Notes: generated from the sequence alone by a model not told the origin. A DNA stretch of 64,000 nucleotides from an uncultured Lachnospiraceae bacterium (GCA_934351925.1 CAKRJT010000014.1:1-64000); one strand, 5' to 3'; counted from the first letter of the stretch, positions 16,085-25,396 are shown. Program-made: numbers and translations.

Positions 16085-16774
16085 TTATGCCTTGAAACGG
16101 TACCCGACGCCCCAGATTGTTTCTATGTACTGAGGATTCGAGGTATCGAACTCAATCTTCTCGCGTATCTTCTTGATATGCACTGTAACGGTTGCGATAT
16201 CTCCTATTGACTCCATATCCCATATCTTATTGAAGAGCTCCTCCTTCGAGAACACATGGTTCGGGTTCTGTGCCAGGAAGGTGAGGAGGTCGAACTCCTT
16301 CGTTGTGAAGGTCTTTTCCTCGCCGTTTACGAACACACGGCGGGCGGTCTTGTCGATCTTGAGACCTCTTATCTCGATAACATCGTTCTCAGGAACTGCG
16401 CTTCCGACAAGTCTCTCGTATCTTGCAAGATGTGCCTTGACACGAGCCACAAGCTCACTCGGACTGAACGGCTTGGTCATGTAATCGTCGGCGCCGAGCC
16501 CCAGGCCTCTTATCTTGTCGATATCGTCCTTCTTGGCCGAAACCATTATGATAGGTGTATTCTTCTTATTTCTGATTGCCTTGCAGATTTCAAAGCCGTC
16601 AACACCCGGGAGCATGAGGTCAAGAATATATAAGTCGTACTCGTTGTCGAGCGCCTCCTTGAGTCCCTTCTCACCGTCATTGCAGATTGTGACCTCGTAG
16701 CTGCTTATCTCGAGATAGTCCCTCTCAAGCTCTGCGATGCTCTCTTCATCTTCAATAATCAATATCTTACTCAT
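16085..16774 (-). CDS. OmpR-family response regulator
   Basis: A 229-residue two-component regulator. The receiver domain (1-115) has acidic pocket IIEDEES, phospho-acceptor Asp in YDLYILDLMLPGVDG, Thr/Ser region IIMVSAKK and Lys in DDYMTKPFSPSEL. A winged-helix DNA-binding domain covers about 130-228 (FTTKEFDLLTFLAQNPNHVFSKEELFNKIWD...VTVHIKKIREKIE...IWGVGYRF). ATG at 16774 overlaps the kinase stop by eight bases (ATGAGTAA), so translation is coupled. The ribosome site AGGAG sits about ten bases upstream. The signal and target genes are unknown; the TACCGC repeats directly downstream are one possible target. Confidence 0.95.
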   Translation of the reverse strand: MSKILIIEDEESIAELERDYLEISSYEVTICNDGEKGLKEALDNEYDLYILDLMLPGVDGFEICKAIRNKKNTPIIMVSAKKDDIDKIRGLGLGADDYMTKPFSPSELVARVKAHLARYERLVGSAVPENDVIEIRGLKIDKTARRVFVNGEEKTFTTKEFDLLTFLAQNPNHVFSKEELFNKIWDMESIGDIATVTVHIKKIREKIEFDTSNPQYIETIWGVGYRFKA

Positions 16775-18275
16775 TGCTTCCACTCTCCTGATTTTTATAT
16801 TTTCTGAGCACAAAGTGCATTACCGTACCTGTGCCTTCCTTGCTGGTAGCCCATATCTGACCGCCGTGGTCATTTATAATCTTCTTCACAATCGACAGAC
16901 CTATGCCGCTGCCGCCCTGTGCTGAATTTCTCGATGCATCCGTTCTGTAGAACCGGTCAAAAATATACTGCACATCCTTCTGTCCTATGCCCTTTCCGTT
17001 GTCCTCTATCTCAAACTGGACGAAATCGTCCGCATCGCTTATCCTGATATTTATTATGCCCTTTCTATCCGTCGACATATACTTGACCGAATTGCTTATG
17101 ATGTTATTGATTACCCTCTTAAGCTGCTCCGGGTCTGCTATGATAATTGAGGACTTATCCGCATAATTAAAATATCCAAGCTCGATGTTCTTCGAGTCGA
17201 GCTCGACCTTGAGCTCACTGACGCAGTCGTCAAAATATTCCGCCACATTAATCTTGTTAAAATTGTATGGTATCTTATTCGCATCTATTCTGGAATACAG
17301 CGTAAGCTCATTTATCAGCTTATCCATATCCACCGTCTTATTATAAATCGTTCTGACATATCTGTCCATCTTCTCAGGGGTATCTGCGATACCGTCCATA
17401 ATTCCCTCAACATAGCCCTTTATCGCTGTCATAGGTGTCTTTAAATCATGGGAAATGTTGCTTATGAGTTCACGGCTTTCCTTGTCGTTCTGGATTTTCT
17501 CTTCGGCAGAGTCCTTTAATCTCCTTCTCATAACCTCGAAATCGTCTATGAGTCCGCCTATCTCATCGTGCCTGTTGTTCTCGAGCGTGAAATCAAGATT
17601 GCCCTCGGCAATGTTATGGGTAGCATCACGAAGCTTCTTTATGGGAGACACAAGCCCTCTGTATACCCATACACTTATACAGCCGCTCGCAGCGACAAGT
17701 ATGGCTGCAAGACACATAAGGAAAATAATGAGTATGTTCTTCACCTGCGGAACCATGTGCTCAATATGTGTGACAATGTACAGCCTTCCCTCTTTTCCGT
17801 CGCTGCATCTGAACATAACACGGTTTACAAGCATCTGCAGATTTCCTCCAAGGTACATTCCGCCCTGAAGCCCGTCAAGCTGGCTAAGCTTCTCCAGCTT
17901 AGTCAGCTCCGCATACAGCTCCTCATCCCTGCCATCGTCATAGCTCGAATATACATACTGACCATCCATATTTACAATGATGTCCGTGGCATCATTGGTA
18001 AGGCCCTGATAGTACTCGTCAAGGTAATCCGCATCACACAGCAGGTCGGGATTGACGTCCTTCACCGCTTCAAGCTCGTCCTCTATGCTCGAGTTGACTG
18101 CATTGAACGCCAGCATCGGATTGAACATCACCGTGTAGGTGTTCATATCTATCTTGTAAGTGTGATAAATTGTTTTTAATTTGTATGTTCCCACGCTCAG
18201 AACCGCCACCACGAGTATAAGCGGCACTATGCATAACGCACAGAACGCCAATTGAATTTTTGTTTTTAATTTCAT
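16767..18275 (-). CDS. Membrane sensor histidine kinase
   Basis: A 502-residue kinase paired with the overlapping response regulator. TM1 is near residues 8-28 and TM2 near 175-200 (ILIIFLMCLAAILVAASGCISVWVY), enclosing an extracellular sensor of about 145 residues. HAMP follows (PIKKLRDATHNIAEGNLDF). The HisKA phosphorylation site is ELISNISHDLKTPMTAIKGY. HATPase motifs are N box INNIISNSVKY, G1 DNGKGIG, F box YIFDRFYR and G2 GGSGIGLSIVKKI. ATG at 18275 follows GGAGG by six bases; the longer frame upstream is unsupported. A hairpin that looks like the metK terminator lies just 21 bases upstream, leaving little room for a separate promoter. Confidence 0.93.
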   Translation of the reverse strand: MKLKTKIQLAFCALCIVPLILVVAVLSVGTYKLKTIYHTYKIDMNTYTVMFNPMLAFNAVNSSIEDELEAVKDVNPDLLCDADYLDEYYQGLTNDATDIIVNMDGQYVYSSYDDGRDEELYAELTKLEKLSQLDGLQGGMYLGGNLQMLVNRVMFRCSDGKEGRLYIVTHIEHMVPQVKNILIIFLMCLAAILVAASGCISVWVYRGLVSPIKKLRDATHNIAEGNLDFTLENNRHDEIGGLIDDFEVMRRRLKDSAEEKIQNDKESRELISNISHDLKTPMTAIKGYVEGIMDGIADTPEKMDRYVRTIYNKTVDMDKLINELTLYSRIDANKIPYNFNKINVAEYFDDCVSELKVELDSKNIELGYFNYADKSSIIIADPEQLKRVINNIISNSVKYMSTDRKGIINIRISDADDFVQFEIEDNGKGIGQKDVQYIFDRFYRTDASRNSAQGGSGIGLSIVKKIINDHGGQIWATSKEGTGTVMHFVLRKYKNQESGSNE

Positions 18276-18295
18276 TGTATTCCTCCGAATAGGCA

Positions 18296-18334
18296 TAAAA
18301 AAGACGTATAAGCCACGCCTATAGCCTATACGTC
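18296..18334 (-). terminator. Rho-independent terminator after metK
   Basis: On the minus strand GACGTATA, a 16-base loop, TATACGTC, then TTTTTT. It lies about 50 bases past the metK stop and ends 21 bases before the histidine kinase start, so kinase expression may depend on read-through or on a promoter inside the metK tail. Confidence 0.75.
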
Positions 18335-18382
18335 CATTGTAACATATTATAAGGTCAGAATTTATAAATTAAATATAAACAA

Positions 18383-19567
18383 TTACAGATATTTCTTTAA
18401 AGTCTCAACCTTGTCCAGCTTCTCCCAAGGCACATCAATGTCGTGACGTCCGAAGTGTCCGTAAGCTGCTGTCTGCTTATATATAGGTCTGCGAAGATCA
18501 AGCATCCTGATAATTCCTGCCGGTCTTAAATCGAAATTCTCAGCTACTATCTCGGAAAGCTTCTCATCTGCTACCTTGCCTGTACCGAAGGTGTCAATAT
18601 TGATTGAAGTAGGCTGTGCAACACCGATAGCGTAAGAGAGCTGGATCTCGCAGCGCTCCGCAAGACCTGCAGCGACAATATTCTTAGCTACATAACGTGC
18701 TGCGTAGGCTGCCGAACGGTCAACCTTGGTGCAGTCCTTACCGGAGAAAGCTCCGCCGCCATGACGTGCAAATCCGCCGTAGGTGTCAACGATAATCTTA
18801 CGTCCTGTAAGACCACTGTCACCGTTAGGTCCGCCGATTACGAAACGGCCGGTAGGGTTAATGTATATCTTTGTCCTCTCGTCAACGAGCTCCTTTGGAA
18901 GTATCTCATCGAAAACATACTTCCTGATGTCCTCATGTATCTGCTCCTGTGTGACATCAGGGTCATGCTGTGTGGAGAGAACAACCGCGTTAAGGTGTAC
19001 AGGCTTGTGGTTGTCATCGTACTCAACCGTTACCTGGGTCTTGCCGTCCGGACGAAGATACCTGAGTGTGCCGTCCTTTCTCACCTTGGTGAGCTGCTTT
19101 GCAAGTCTGTGTGCAAGAGCGATGGGATATGGCATATACTCCTCTGTCTCGTTTGATGCGTAACCGAACATCATACCCTGGTCTCCGGCACCGATTGCAT
19201 CTATCTCCTCGTCTGACATCTGGTTCTCCTTAGCCTCAAGAGCCTTGTCAACTCCCATTGCTATATCAGGCGACTGCTTGTCAAGTGAAACCATAACCGC
19301 ACAGGTATTTCCGTCAAAACCGTACTCTGAATTGTCGTAACCTATATCTGTAACCGTCTTTCTTACGATTGCAGGAATATCAACATTCGCCTTAGTTGTA
19401 ATCTCACCCATTACCATAATAAAACCTGTGTTGGTGAGCGTCTCACATGCGACACGGCTCATCGGATCCTGCTCAAGCATGGCATCAAGTATTGCGTCAG
19501 AAACCTGGTCGCAGATTTTGTCAGGATGTCCTTCAGTCACTGACTCTGATGTAAATAAATAACTCAT
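18383..19567 (-). CDS. metK: S-adenosylmethionine synthetase
   Basis: A 394-residue enzyme making S-adenosylmethionine from methionine and ATP, of normal family length. Signature motifs are FTSESVTEGHPDKICDQVSDAILD at the N-terminus, GAGDQGMMFGYA (about 118-129), and the P-loop-like GGGAFSGKDCTKVDRSAAYAARY (about 270). The metal and phosphate residues in GHPDK and DQG are present. AAAGGAGA lies six bases before the ATG. It is controlled by an S-box riboswitch and its terminator in the 5' leader, so expression should fall when S-adenosylmethionine is plentiful. Confidence 0.97.
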   Translation of the reverse strand: MSYLFTSESVTEGHPDKICDQVSDAILDAMLEQDPMSRVACETLTNTGFIMVMGEITTKANVDIPAIVRKTVTDIGYDNSEYGFDGNTCAVMVSLDKQSPDIAMGVDKALEAKENQMSDEEIDAIGAGDQGMMFGYASNETEEYMPYPIALAHRLAKQLTKVRKDGTLRYLRPDGKTQVTVEYDDNHKPVHLNAVVLSTQHDPDVTQEQIHEDIRKYVFDEILPKELVDERTKIYINPTGRFVIGGPNGDSGLTGRKIIVDTYGGFARHGGGAFSGKDCTKVDRSAAYAARYVAKNIVAAGLAERCEIQLSYAIGVAQPTSINIDTFGTGKVADEKLSEIVAENFDLRPAGIIRMLDLRRPIYKQTAAYGHFGRHDIDVPWEKLDKVETLKKYL

Positions 19568-19636
19568 CTGAAATCTCCTTTCGATTTGTAGAAAATAGTG
19601 TCAAGCTTATCCACACCGAATAAACAGCTTAAAAAA

Positions 19637-19789
19637 AAGTCCACATAAGTGGACTTGAATAGGGCTAATCAAATCCTCTTATTGTTCGAACCATAATCAA
19701 TATGGCATATCTCGCTCAGGCTGGCACCTTCCGCTTACGGGGTTGCCGTGACTTCATCGATCCTATGTATCTCCATCACTCTGAATAAG
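19637..19789 (-). promoter_or_regulatory. SAM-I (S-box) riboswitch with terminator, metK leader
   Basis: On the minus strand P1 CTTATT (19789-19784) pairs with AATAAG (19683-19678). Between them are the conserved S-box blocks GAGTGATGGAG, GATGAAGTCACGGCAACC, GGAAGGTGCCAGCCTGAGCGAG and a final stem CCATATTGATTATGG. The expression platform is the hairpin AAGTCCACTTATGTGGACTT (19656-19637) followed by a T-run. The aptamer binds S-adenosylmethionine and favours the terminator. Confidence 0.93.
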
Positions 19790-19822
19790 GGATAAATCTT
19801 CTATGAACTTTTTCGTACATAC

Positions 19823-19851
19823 ACTATAATATATCGCCCACAAATAGTCAA
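19823..19851 (-). promoter_or_regulatory. Sigma-A-type promoter of metK
   Basis: TTGACT (19851-19846), 17-base spacer, TATAGT (19828-19823) on the minus strand. It lies about 34 bases upstream of the riboswitch P1 stem, the expected place. Confidence 0.7.
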
Positions 19852-19915
19852 TAGCATATATTGTAAAATCCGGCTCATAATTATAGCATTATTTCCGTGT
19901 TTTGCCACCTTATTA

Positions 19916-19944
19916 TTGCTATTTATATAAAAAAATGATATAAT
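19916..19944 (+). promoter_or_regulatory. Sigma-A-type promoter of first chemoreceptor
   Basis: TTGCTA (19916-19921), 17-base spacer, TATAAT (19939-19944). The 88-base leader to the ATG at 20032 contains a short GGCAAAACGCC hairpin before the ribosome site. Confidence 0.6.
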
Positions 19945-20031
19945 TTTCTCAAAATATGGTCTTGGTATTTCTAATTTTAAGATCAAATACAAATTAGAGA
20001 CGGCAAAACGCCTCGGAATGGAGAATTCTTA

Positions 20032-22158
20032 ATGAACAAAAGCCAACCAAGCAGTGCACATGAAAAGTTTCTTAACCGGAAGCTTTCATACAAAATTTCA
20101 ACCGCCACCGGTGTGTTGTTAGCCGTATTTCTCGTAGTACTCGTAGCTATAAGCTCCATATTCTCAGCTAATTTTCTCAGCAAAAGCATCAGAGGTGAAT
20201 TTGAAGGCATAGCCGCTCAGAACGGCGTCATGGTACAGAATGTGCTCACAACAGCAACCAACTGTGCGGATATCCTTCAGAATTATATCGTGGATAAGTA
20301 CGACGAGCACGAAAAGTCAGGCTACAACGGCCGGACAGCTCAAAGTGAAGTGTACGATGTCAGACTTCAGGAGATGAACAAGCAGATAGAGGAGTTCCTG
20401 ATAAGCATCGCAAGAACTACCGCTATCTCCAACGACAAGATAGCTGGTGTCGGCGTATTTTTTGAACCGGATGCATTTGACCCTTCAATAAAAGATTACA
20501 CCATATATGTAAGTGAAAGCGACCCTGACACTGTCCAGAGTTATGGTGCCTACTCCTCATACAGTTCAAAAGACTATTATAAGAATGCTGCAATAAGCCA
20601 GGTAAATTCCTTCACGGATCCATACTATGAGCAGGGAATCAACATGGTCAGCGCTTCCTTTCCTATTGTATATAACAACAAGACAATGGGTGTTATTCTT
20701 GTAGATATCAACGTGGATGCATTTGACGACCTCACCTCCAGCGACAGCGCTTACCCAAGCATGTATGTGGATGTTCTCACCTCCGACAGCACAATGGTAT
20801 ATGACAGCGAGTCGAGTGACTATGTAGGTGCTCGTCTTACGGATCTCATTTCCTCAAAAGAATACGCTAAGATTCAGGCTGGCATTGACACCGGAAAGAG
20901 CTTTTCCGTAAGCACCAAGAAGGATGACGGAACCCATATAGTTCGTTTCTACTCTCCTATAGATGCCTGTGGACAGACCTGGTGGGCTGCCAGCGCACTT
21001 TCACGTTTTGATTTATCGCGCAACACGCTTATACTTGTAGCGTTTATGGCTGCCATTGCAGTCGTGACACTCGCCTGCATAATCTATATCAGCCGCAGAC
21101 TTACTGTTAAATACTTAAAGCCAATCGACGGCGTTGTAGATGTTGCCAATCAGCTTGCCGTAGGTAACTTCTCGGCAACAACAGATGTTGTTTATAATGA
21201 TGAAATCGGAGACCTCACACGAACCTTCTCCGAGATGTCCACACGACTCAAGGAAATAATCGCAGACATCACCCGCGGGCTTAATGAGATGGCATCAGGA
21301 AACTTCAATCTTACACTTGAGGTCGAGCACGTCGGGGATTTCAAGGCTATTGAGAACGCACTTGTAACCGTTATAACCGATTTGTCAAACACGCTTTCCG
21401 AAATCAACGAGGTAGCCGACATGGTATCCGCAAATGCCAGTCAGCTCTCTGACGGTGCACAGTCAATCACTGAAGGTGCAACCGACCAGGCGAGCTCCGT
21501 GCAGGAACTACAGAGCACCATTGATACAGTCTCAGAACAAGTCAACAAGAACGCTGAGAACGCCAACACAGCCAACGATATGGCAAAGGTTGTCGGCAAT
21601 GATATTATAGCAAGCAACGAGGATATGCAGCAGGTTGTTCAGGCTATGGATACCATCAATGAGGCTGCAAAACAGATAAGCGGCATCATCAACACAATCA
21701 ATGATATAGCTTCACAGACCAATCTTCTCGCACTCAATGCATCCATCGAGGCTGCGAGAGCCGGAGATGAGGGTCGTGGTTTCGCAGTAGTAGCTACACA
21801 GGTCGGTAATCTCGCATCACAGAGTGCTGCTGCAGCCAAGAGTTCTAACGACCTTATTGTTCAGGCACTCAACGCTGTTGAAGCCGGAAAGAAAATGGTT
21901 GATGAGACAGCAGCCAAGCTTATCGAATCCGTTGACAAGACCAATGTTCTCGTAGACAACATCGGCGCTATATCTAAGGCATCTGCGGAGCAGGCTGACG
22001 CTCTCAATCAGATTTCTCAGGCAGCCGACCAGATTGCAGCAGTTGTAGAGGAGAATACGGCTATGGCTGAAGAGAGCTCGGCAAGCAGTGAGGAGCTTGC
22101 CGCACAGGCTGAGAAGCTCAAGAACTTAGTCAGTGCATTCAAGCTTTTGGAAAAATAA
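20032..22158 (+). CDS. Methyl-accepting chemotaxis protein with dCache-type sensor
   Basis: A 708-residue chemoreceptor. TM1 is at about 24-47 (TGVLLAVFLVVLVAISSIFSA), a large periplasm-type sensor of about 275 residues with dCache features follows (GVGVFFEPDAF, YYKNAAISQVNSFTDPYYE, MVSASFPIVYNNKTMGVILVDINVDAF), and TM2 is at about 328-350. HAMP and a second HAMP-like segment come next. The signalling tip is ASQTNLLALNASIEAARAGDEGRGFAVVA (about 565-595). There is no CheR-binding pentapeptide. It senses an unknown small molecule and signals CheA. It is followed 36 bases later by the HD-GYP gene on the same strand. Confidence 0.93.
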   Translation: MNKSQPSSAHEKFLNRKLSYKISTATGVLLAVFLVVLVAISSIFSANFLSKSIRGEFEGIAAQNGVMVQNVLTTATNCADILQNYIVDKYDEHEKSGYNGRTAQSEVYDVRLQEMNKQIEEFLISIARTTAISNDKIAGVGVFFEPDAFDPSIKDYTIYVSESDPDTVQSYGAYSSYSSKDYYKNAAISQVNSFTDPYYEQGINMVSASFPIVYNNKTMGVILVDINVDAFDDLTSSDSAYPSMYVDVLTSDSTMVYDSESSDYVGARLTDLISSKEYAKIQAGIDTGKSFSVSTKKDDGTHIVRFYSPIDACGQTWWAASALSRFDLSRNTLILVAFMAAIAVVTLACIIYISRRLTVKYLKPIDGVVDVANQLAVGNFSATTDVVYNDEIGDLTRTFSEMSTRLKEIIADITRGLNEMASGNFNLTLEVEHVGDFKAIENALVTVITDLSNTLSEINEVADMVSANASQLSDGAQSITEGATDQASSVQELQSTIDTVSEQVNKNAENANTANDMAKVVGNDIIASNEDMQQVVQAMDTINEAAKQISGIINTINDIASQTNLLALNASIEAARAGDEGRGFAVVATQVGNLASQSAAAAKSSNDLIVQALNAVEAGKKMVDETAAKLIESVDKTNVLVDNIGAISKASAEQADALNQISQAADQIAAVVEENTAMAEESSASSEELAAQAEKLKNLVSAFKLLEK

Positions 22159-22194
22159 AAACAAGAAATATTAAAGACATAAAAAGGAGTACCT

Positions 22195-23292
22195 ATGGCA
22201 AAAAAGATTCTATTTTCATTTGAAGTTAAGCCCGGAATGGTTATTGCAGAGGATTTATACAACCCGGCAGGACAGCTTGTTCTGCCTGCCGGATTTGTGC
22301 TTGATGAGGCTACGATATCGAAGCTTGAGTACTATACCATTCTGGAAGTTCCTATAGATGACAGCCCGGCTCCGGTTCCTAAGGCAGAGCCGGCTAAGAG
22401 CAGTCATTCTGAGGATACGCACTATTCGGATAAGCTCAAAAGCAGCAAGGATTTCAAGCAGTTTAAGGCTGACTATGAAGTCTCCGTCAAGCATCTTACA
22501 AACGTGCTGAGTGAGGCAGCAAGCACCGGAAAGCCGATTGATACCGAATTAATTTACAACGATGCAATCCATCTTATCAACACGAGCAGGAACACCATCC
22601 ACATCTTTGACATCATACATAACCTTCGCAACTATGACGACATCATATCCACCCACAGCCAGAACGTCGCTCTTATATCCAACATTCTCGGTCAATGGCT
22701 GGGGATAAAAGGCGAAGATCTTAAGGTTCTGACAACAGCCGGACTGCTGCACGACATCGGAAAGCTGACGATACCACAGAACATACTTAACAAGCCGGGC
22801 CGTCTTTCCGATGAAGAGTACGCACTTATGAAGGATCATGTAAAGCGTGGTTACCAGCTTTTGAAGGATCAGCCTATTGATATCCGCATCAAGGAGGTAT
22901 GCCTCCTTCACCACGAGCGATGCGACGGCTCGGGCTACCCTTTCCACACGGAAGCCTCCCGCATTACTCCTTTTGCCAAAATTGTGGCAATCGCGGACGT
23001 ATACGATGCCATGACGGCACAGAGAAGCTACCGCGGTGCCTTCTGTCCTTTTGATGTAATTCAGATGTTTGATGAGGAGGGGCTGAACAAATATGACCCG
23101 CACTACATTATGACATTTTTAAACCGCATCACAGCCACATACCTTCACAACAATGTCCGCCTCAACGATGGACGTATCGGTGAAATTGTTATGATTAATC
23201 CTATGTGCCTGTACCGTCCTATGGTTCAGGTCGGCAATGAATTTATTGACCTTTTAAAGTATCCTAAGCTTAAAATTGAGGCTATTGTGTAA
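22195..23292 (+). CDS. HD-GYP domain protein, probable cyclic-di-GMP phosphodiesterase
   Basis: A 365-residue soluble protein. An N-terminal domain of about 60 residues (FSFEVKPGMVIAEDLYNPAGQLVLPAGFVLDE) is common before HD-GYP domains. The HD-GYP core at about 140-330 shows HSQNVALISNILGQWLG, LLHDIGKLTIPQNILNKPGRLSDEEY, LLHHERCDGSGYP, and IAIADVYDAMTAQRSYRGA. The metal-binding HD pair and the GYP motif are intact, so it should hydrolyse c-di-GMP, which favours motility. GGAG precedes the ATG. The gene follows a chemoreceptor by 36 bases and ends at a strong terminator, so the two form one unit. Confidence 0.9.
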   Translation: MAKKILFSFEVKPGMVIAEDLYNPAGQLVLPAGFVLDEATISKLEYYTILEVPIDDSPAPVPKAEPAKSSHSEDTHYSDKLKSSKDFKQFKADYEVSVKHLTNVLSEAASTGKPIDTELIYNDAIHLINTSRNTIHIFDIIHNLRNYDDIISTHSQNVALISNILGQWLGIKGEDLKVLTTAGLLHDIGKLTIPQNILNKPGRLSDEEYALMKDHVKRGYQLLKDQPIDIRIKEVCLLHHERCDGSGYPFHTEASRITPFAKIVAIADVYDAMTAQRSYRGAFCPFDVIQMFDEEGLNKYDPHYIMTFLNRITATYLHNNVRLNDGRIGEIVMINPMCLYRPMVQVGNEFIDLLKYPKLKIEAIV

Positions 23293-23325
23293 CTCCCACG
23301 GTATTATTCATCAACAGTCTTTTGA

Positions 23326-23357
23326 CATCCTCTGAGGTTCATCAGAGGATGTTTTTT
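23326..23357 (+). terminator. Rho-independent terminator after HD-GYP gene
   Basis: CATCCTCTGA, a 6-base loop, TCAGAGGATG, then TTTTTT. A perfect 10-bp stem 33 bases past the stop. Confidence 0.9.
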
Positions 23358-23393
23358 AATACAATTTTTTTCCGGAAACATACAACATAATAA

Positions 23394-23422
23394 TTGACAA
23401 CAAAAAATAAGTACTATATATT
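23394..23422 (+). promoter_or_regulatory. Sigma-A-type promoter of second chemoreceptor
   Basis: TTGACA (23394-23399), 17-base spacer, TATATT (23417-23422). It lies about 92 bases upstream of the ATG at 23515 and right after the HD-GYP terminator, showing that this chemoreceptor is a separate unit. Confidence 0.7.
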
Positions 23423-23514
23423 TAATTACAGAACAATAAATAGGCTTTTTTTACCATGCCTTTGACACAGGAATAGCCCTATGCCACAAAAAAAACAACT
23501 AAGGAGACAATACC

Positions 23515-25197
23515 ATGGACGAAAAATTAAAACACTTAAGCATCGCCCAAAAGCTCAAATACAGCTTTGGATGCGTACTGCTCGCAACATCTATCATTTT
23601 CGTTGCGGCAATCATTTCACTCACCACTGTTCTTGTACAGTTCAGAAGCTTCTATACCACCGCATACCGTAATGATGTTCTTCAGATGGAGATAAGAAAA
23701 GACATACAGGTTGTTGGCAAGATGGTTCTTTGGTCACTCACAACCGATGATATTGCAGTTACCAATGAGAAGCTCGATTTAGCAGAGCAGTATTCACAGA
23801 ACGTTATGTCTAACATCACCGGTTTAGAGTCCAGCTACCACAACAAGGCTATCATAAGTGAGCTTAACTCCGCTGTTTCCGAGCTGAAGACAGCCCGCTT
23901 AGAACTTATGAACATTGCGAGAAGCAATGAAAAGGACAAGGCTCTTGAAATATTCAACGGAACCTACAACGATATAACAGAAAAGGTGCAGAATATTCTT
24001 ATAGAAATAGGTGATGCCTCCTCTAACGCTGCCGACAGCGAATATGCCCTTGCACTCACCATCGGTATTATTTCTTCTGTTATTACAATTATAATATTTG
24101 CCGTATCCATAGCGATATCATCAAGAATTCGCAAATCCTTGATAATAATTATCATGGAGCCCATGACGCAGATTGAGGCCGCAGCAGAGAAGCTCAGAAA
24201 GGGCGAGCTCGATGTCGACATCACCTACGAGTCAAAGGACGAGTTTGGAAAGCTTGCAAACAACTTAAATGAGAGCTGCCACTCCCTTCACGAGATCGTC
24301 ACGGATGCCGGCAGACTTCTCACGGAAATGTCAAATGGTAATTTCAACATAAATACTAATATTGAGGATCAGTATGTTGGTGAATTCGTATCCCTCATTC
24401 AGGCGATGAGAAACATGAACCGCAAGCTCAATGAGACACTCCACAATATCAATATGTCATCCGATCAGGTTGCCATCGGTTCTTCGCAGCTCGCCGAGAG
24501 CGCCCAGACACTCGCTGAGGGTGCTACAGAGCAGGCAGGTGCCATTGAAGAGCTCACAGCTACCATTGAGAACATTAACGAGTCTGCAGCCACCACTGCA
24601 AGGGAAGCCAAGGAAGCATCCGCAAGGGCAAAGCAGGCTGAGCTTGACGCTGAGAAGAGCCAGTCAGACCTTGTTGAACTCACAAATGCAATGCAGAGAA
24701 TTAATGAGACATCAAGAATGATTCAGAATATCATCGGAGAGATTGAGGACATCGCTTCACAGACCAATCTCCTCTCGCTCAACGCTTCCATCGAGGCAGC
24801 GAGAGCTGGCGATGCAGGAAGAGGTTTCGGCGTAGTTGCAGACCAGATTGGTAAACTTGCCGACGACAGTGCCAAGTCAGCCGTCAACACAAGGGAGCTC
24901 CTCGAGAGATCACTTGCCGAGATTGAGACCGGTAACGAGATTACCAAAAAGACTGTTGCAGTGCTCAATAATATCCTCGACTCAATGAAGTCATTTGCAA
25001 GCAGCGCAGCCAAGTCAAGTGAGACAGCCGTAAGCCAGTCCGATATGCTCGCACAGGTTGAGAAGGCTATCGAGCAGATTTCAGAAGTTGTACAGAGTAA
25101 CTCGGCATCCGCTGAGGAAACCTCCGCTACGAGCGAGGAGCTTTCCGCACAGGCTGAGACACTCAAGAACCTTATTGCTCAGTTTCAGTTCCGCTAA
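23515..25197 (+). CDS. Methyl-accepting chemotaxis protein with short helical sensor
   Basis: A 560-residue chemoreceptor. TM1 is at about 18-42 (FGCVLLATSIIFVAAIISLTTVL). The extracytoplasmic region of about 135 residues is helical and of the four-helix-bundle type. TM2 is near 180-203 (LALTIGIISSVITIIIFAVSIAIS). HAMP follows (EPMTQIEAAAEKLRKGELDVDITYESKDEFGKLA). The signalling tip is DIASQTNLLSLNASIEAARAGDAGRGFGVVAD (about 413-444), and the C-terminus ends EELSAQAETLKNLIAQFQFR without a CheR tether. AAGGAGA lies before the ATG. Its tail is closely similar to the third chemoreceptor at 45.4 kb, suggesting duplication. Confidence 0.93.
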   Translation: MDEKLKHLSIAQKLKYSFGCVLLATSIIFVAAIISLTTVLVQFRSFYTTAYRNDVLQMEIRKDIQVVGKMVLWSLTTDDIAVTNEKLDLAEQYSQNVMSNITGLESSYHNKAIISELNSAVSELKTARLELMNIARSNEKDKALEIFNGTYNDITEKVQNILIEIGDASSNAADSEYALALTIGIISSVITIIIFAVSIAISSRIRKSLIIIIMEPMTQIEAAAEKLRKGELDVDITYESKDEFGKLANNLNESCHSLHEIVTDAGRLLTEMSNGNFNINTNIEDQYVGEFVSLIQAMRNMNRKLNETLHNINMSSDQVAIGSSQLAESAQTLAEGATEQAGAIEELTATIENINESAATTAREAKEASARAKQAELDAEKSQSDLVELTNAMQRINETSRMIQNIIGEIEDIASQTNLLSLNASIEAARAGDAGRGFGVVADQIGKLADDSAKSAVNTRELLERSLAEIETGNEITKKTVAVLNNILDSMKSFASSAAKSSETAVSQSDMLAQVEKAIEQISEVVQSNSASAEETSATSEELSAQAETLKNLIAQFQFR

Positions 25198-25210
25198 CAT
25201 CAGTTAAAAA

Positions 25211-25320
25211 TAAAAAGTCTTTCGACTTTTTACTTTGAACTTTTAGAGAAACGCCTTCGGCGTTTTCCGGCTGTGAGAGTAGTGAAACATAGATTTGGAA
25301 ATTTATGTTTCACTACTTTT
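25211..25320 (+). terminator. Serial terminator hairpins after second chemoreceptor
   Basis: A small AAAAAGTC/GACTTTTT stem (25212-25231) and an AACGCC/GGCGTT stem come first. A perfect 14-bp stem AGTAGTGAAACATA (25278-25291) with TATGTTTCACTACT (25304-25317) and TTTT follows. The last is the strongest plus-strand terminator. Confidence 0.8.
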
Positions 25321-25358
25321 GCTTTATGGAACACCCACAATGGTCTTTCCTATAAATT

Positions 25359-25396
25359 AAAAAAGGGTGAACGTCCAATGGACATTCACTCTTTTT
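25359..25396. terminator. Bidirectional terminator between chemoreceptor and murA
   Basis: AAAAAGGGTGAACGTCCA pairs with TGGACATTCACTCTTTTT, with an A-run before and a T-run after, so it can act in both directions. It is the likely end of the murA transcript. Confidence 0.75.

Noticed and set aside
19801..19992. 63-codon open frame on the minus strand upstream of metK
   Set aside because: It overlaps the metK promoter and the AT-rich leader, has no ribosome site, and encodes no recognisable protein.
23423..23514. Cyclic-di-GMP (GEMM) riboswitch in the leader of the second chemoreceptor
   Set aside because: The leader is short and lacks the conserved GEMM core blocks; only a weak GGCT/AGCC pairing is visible.
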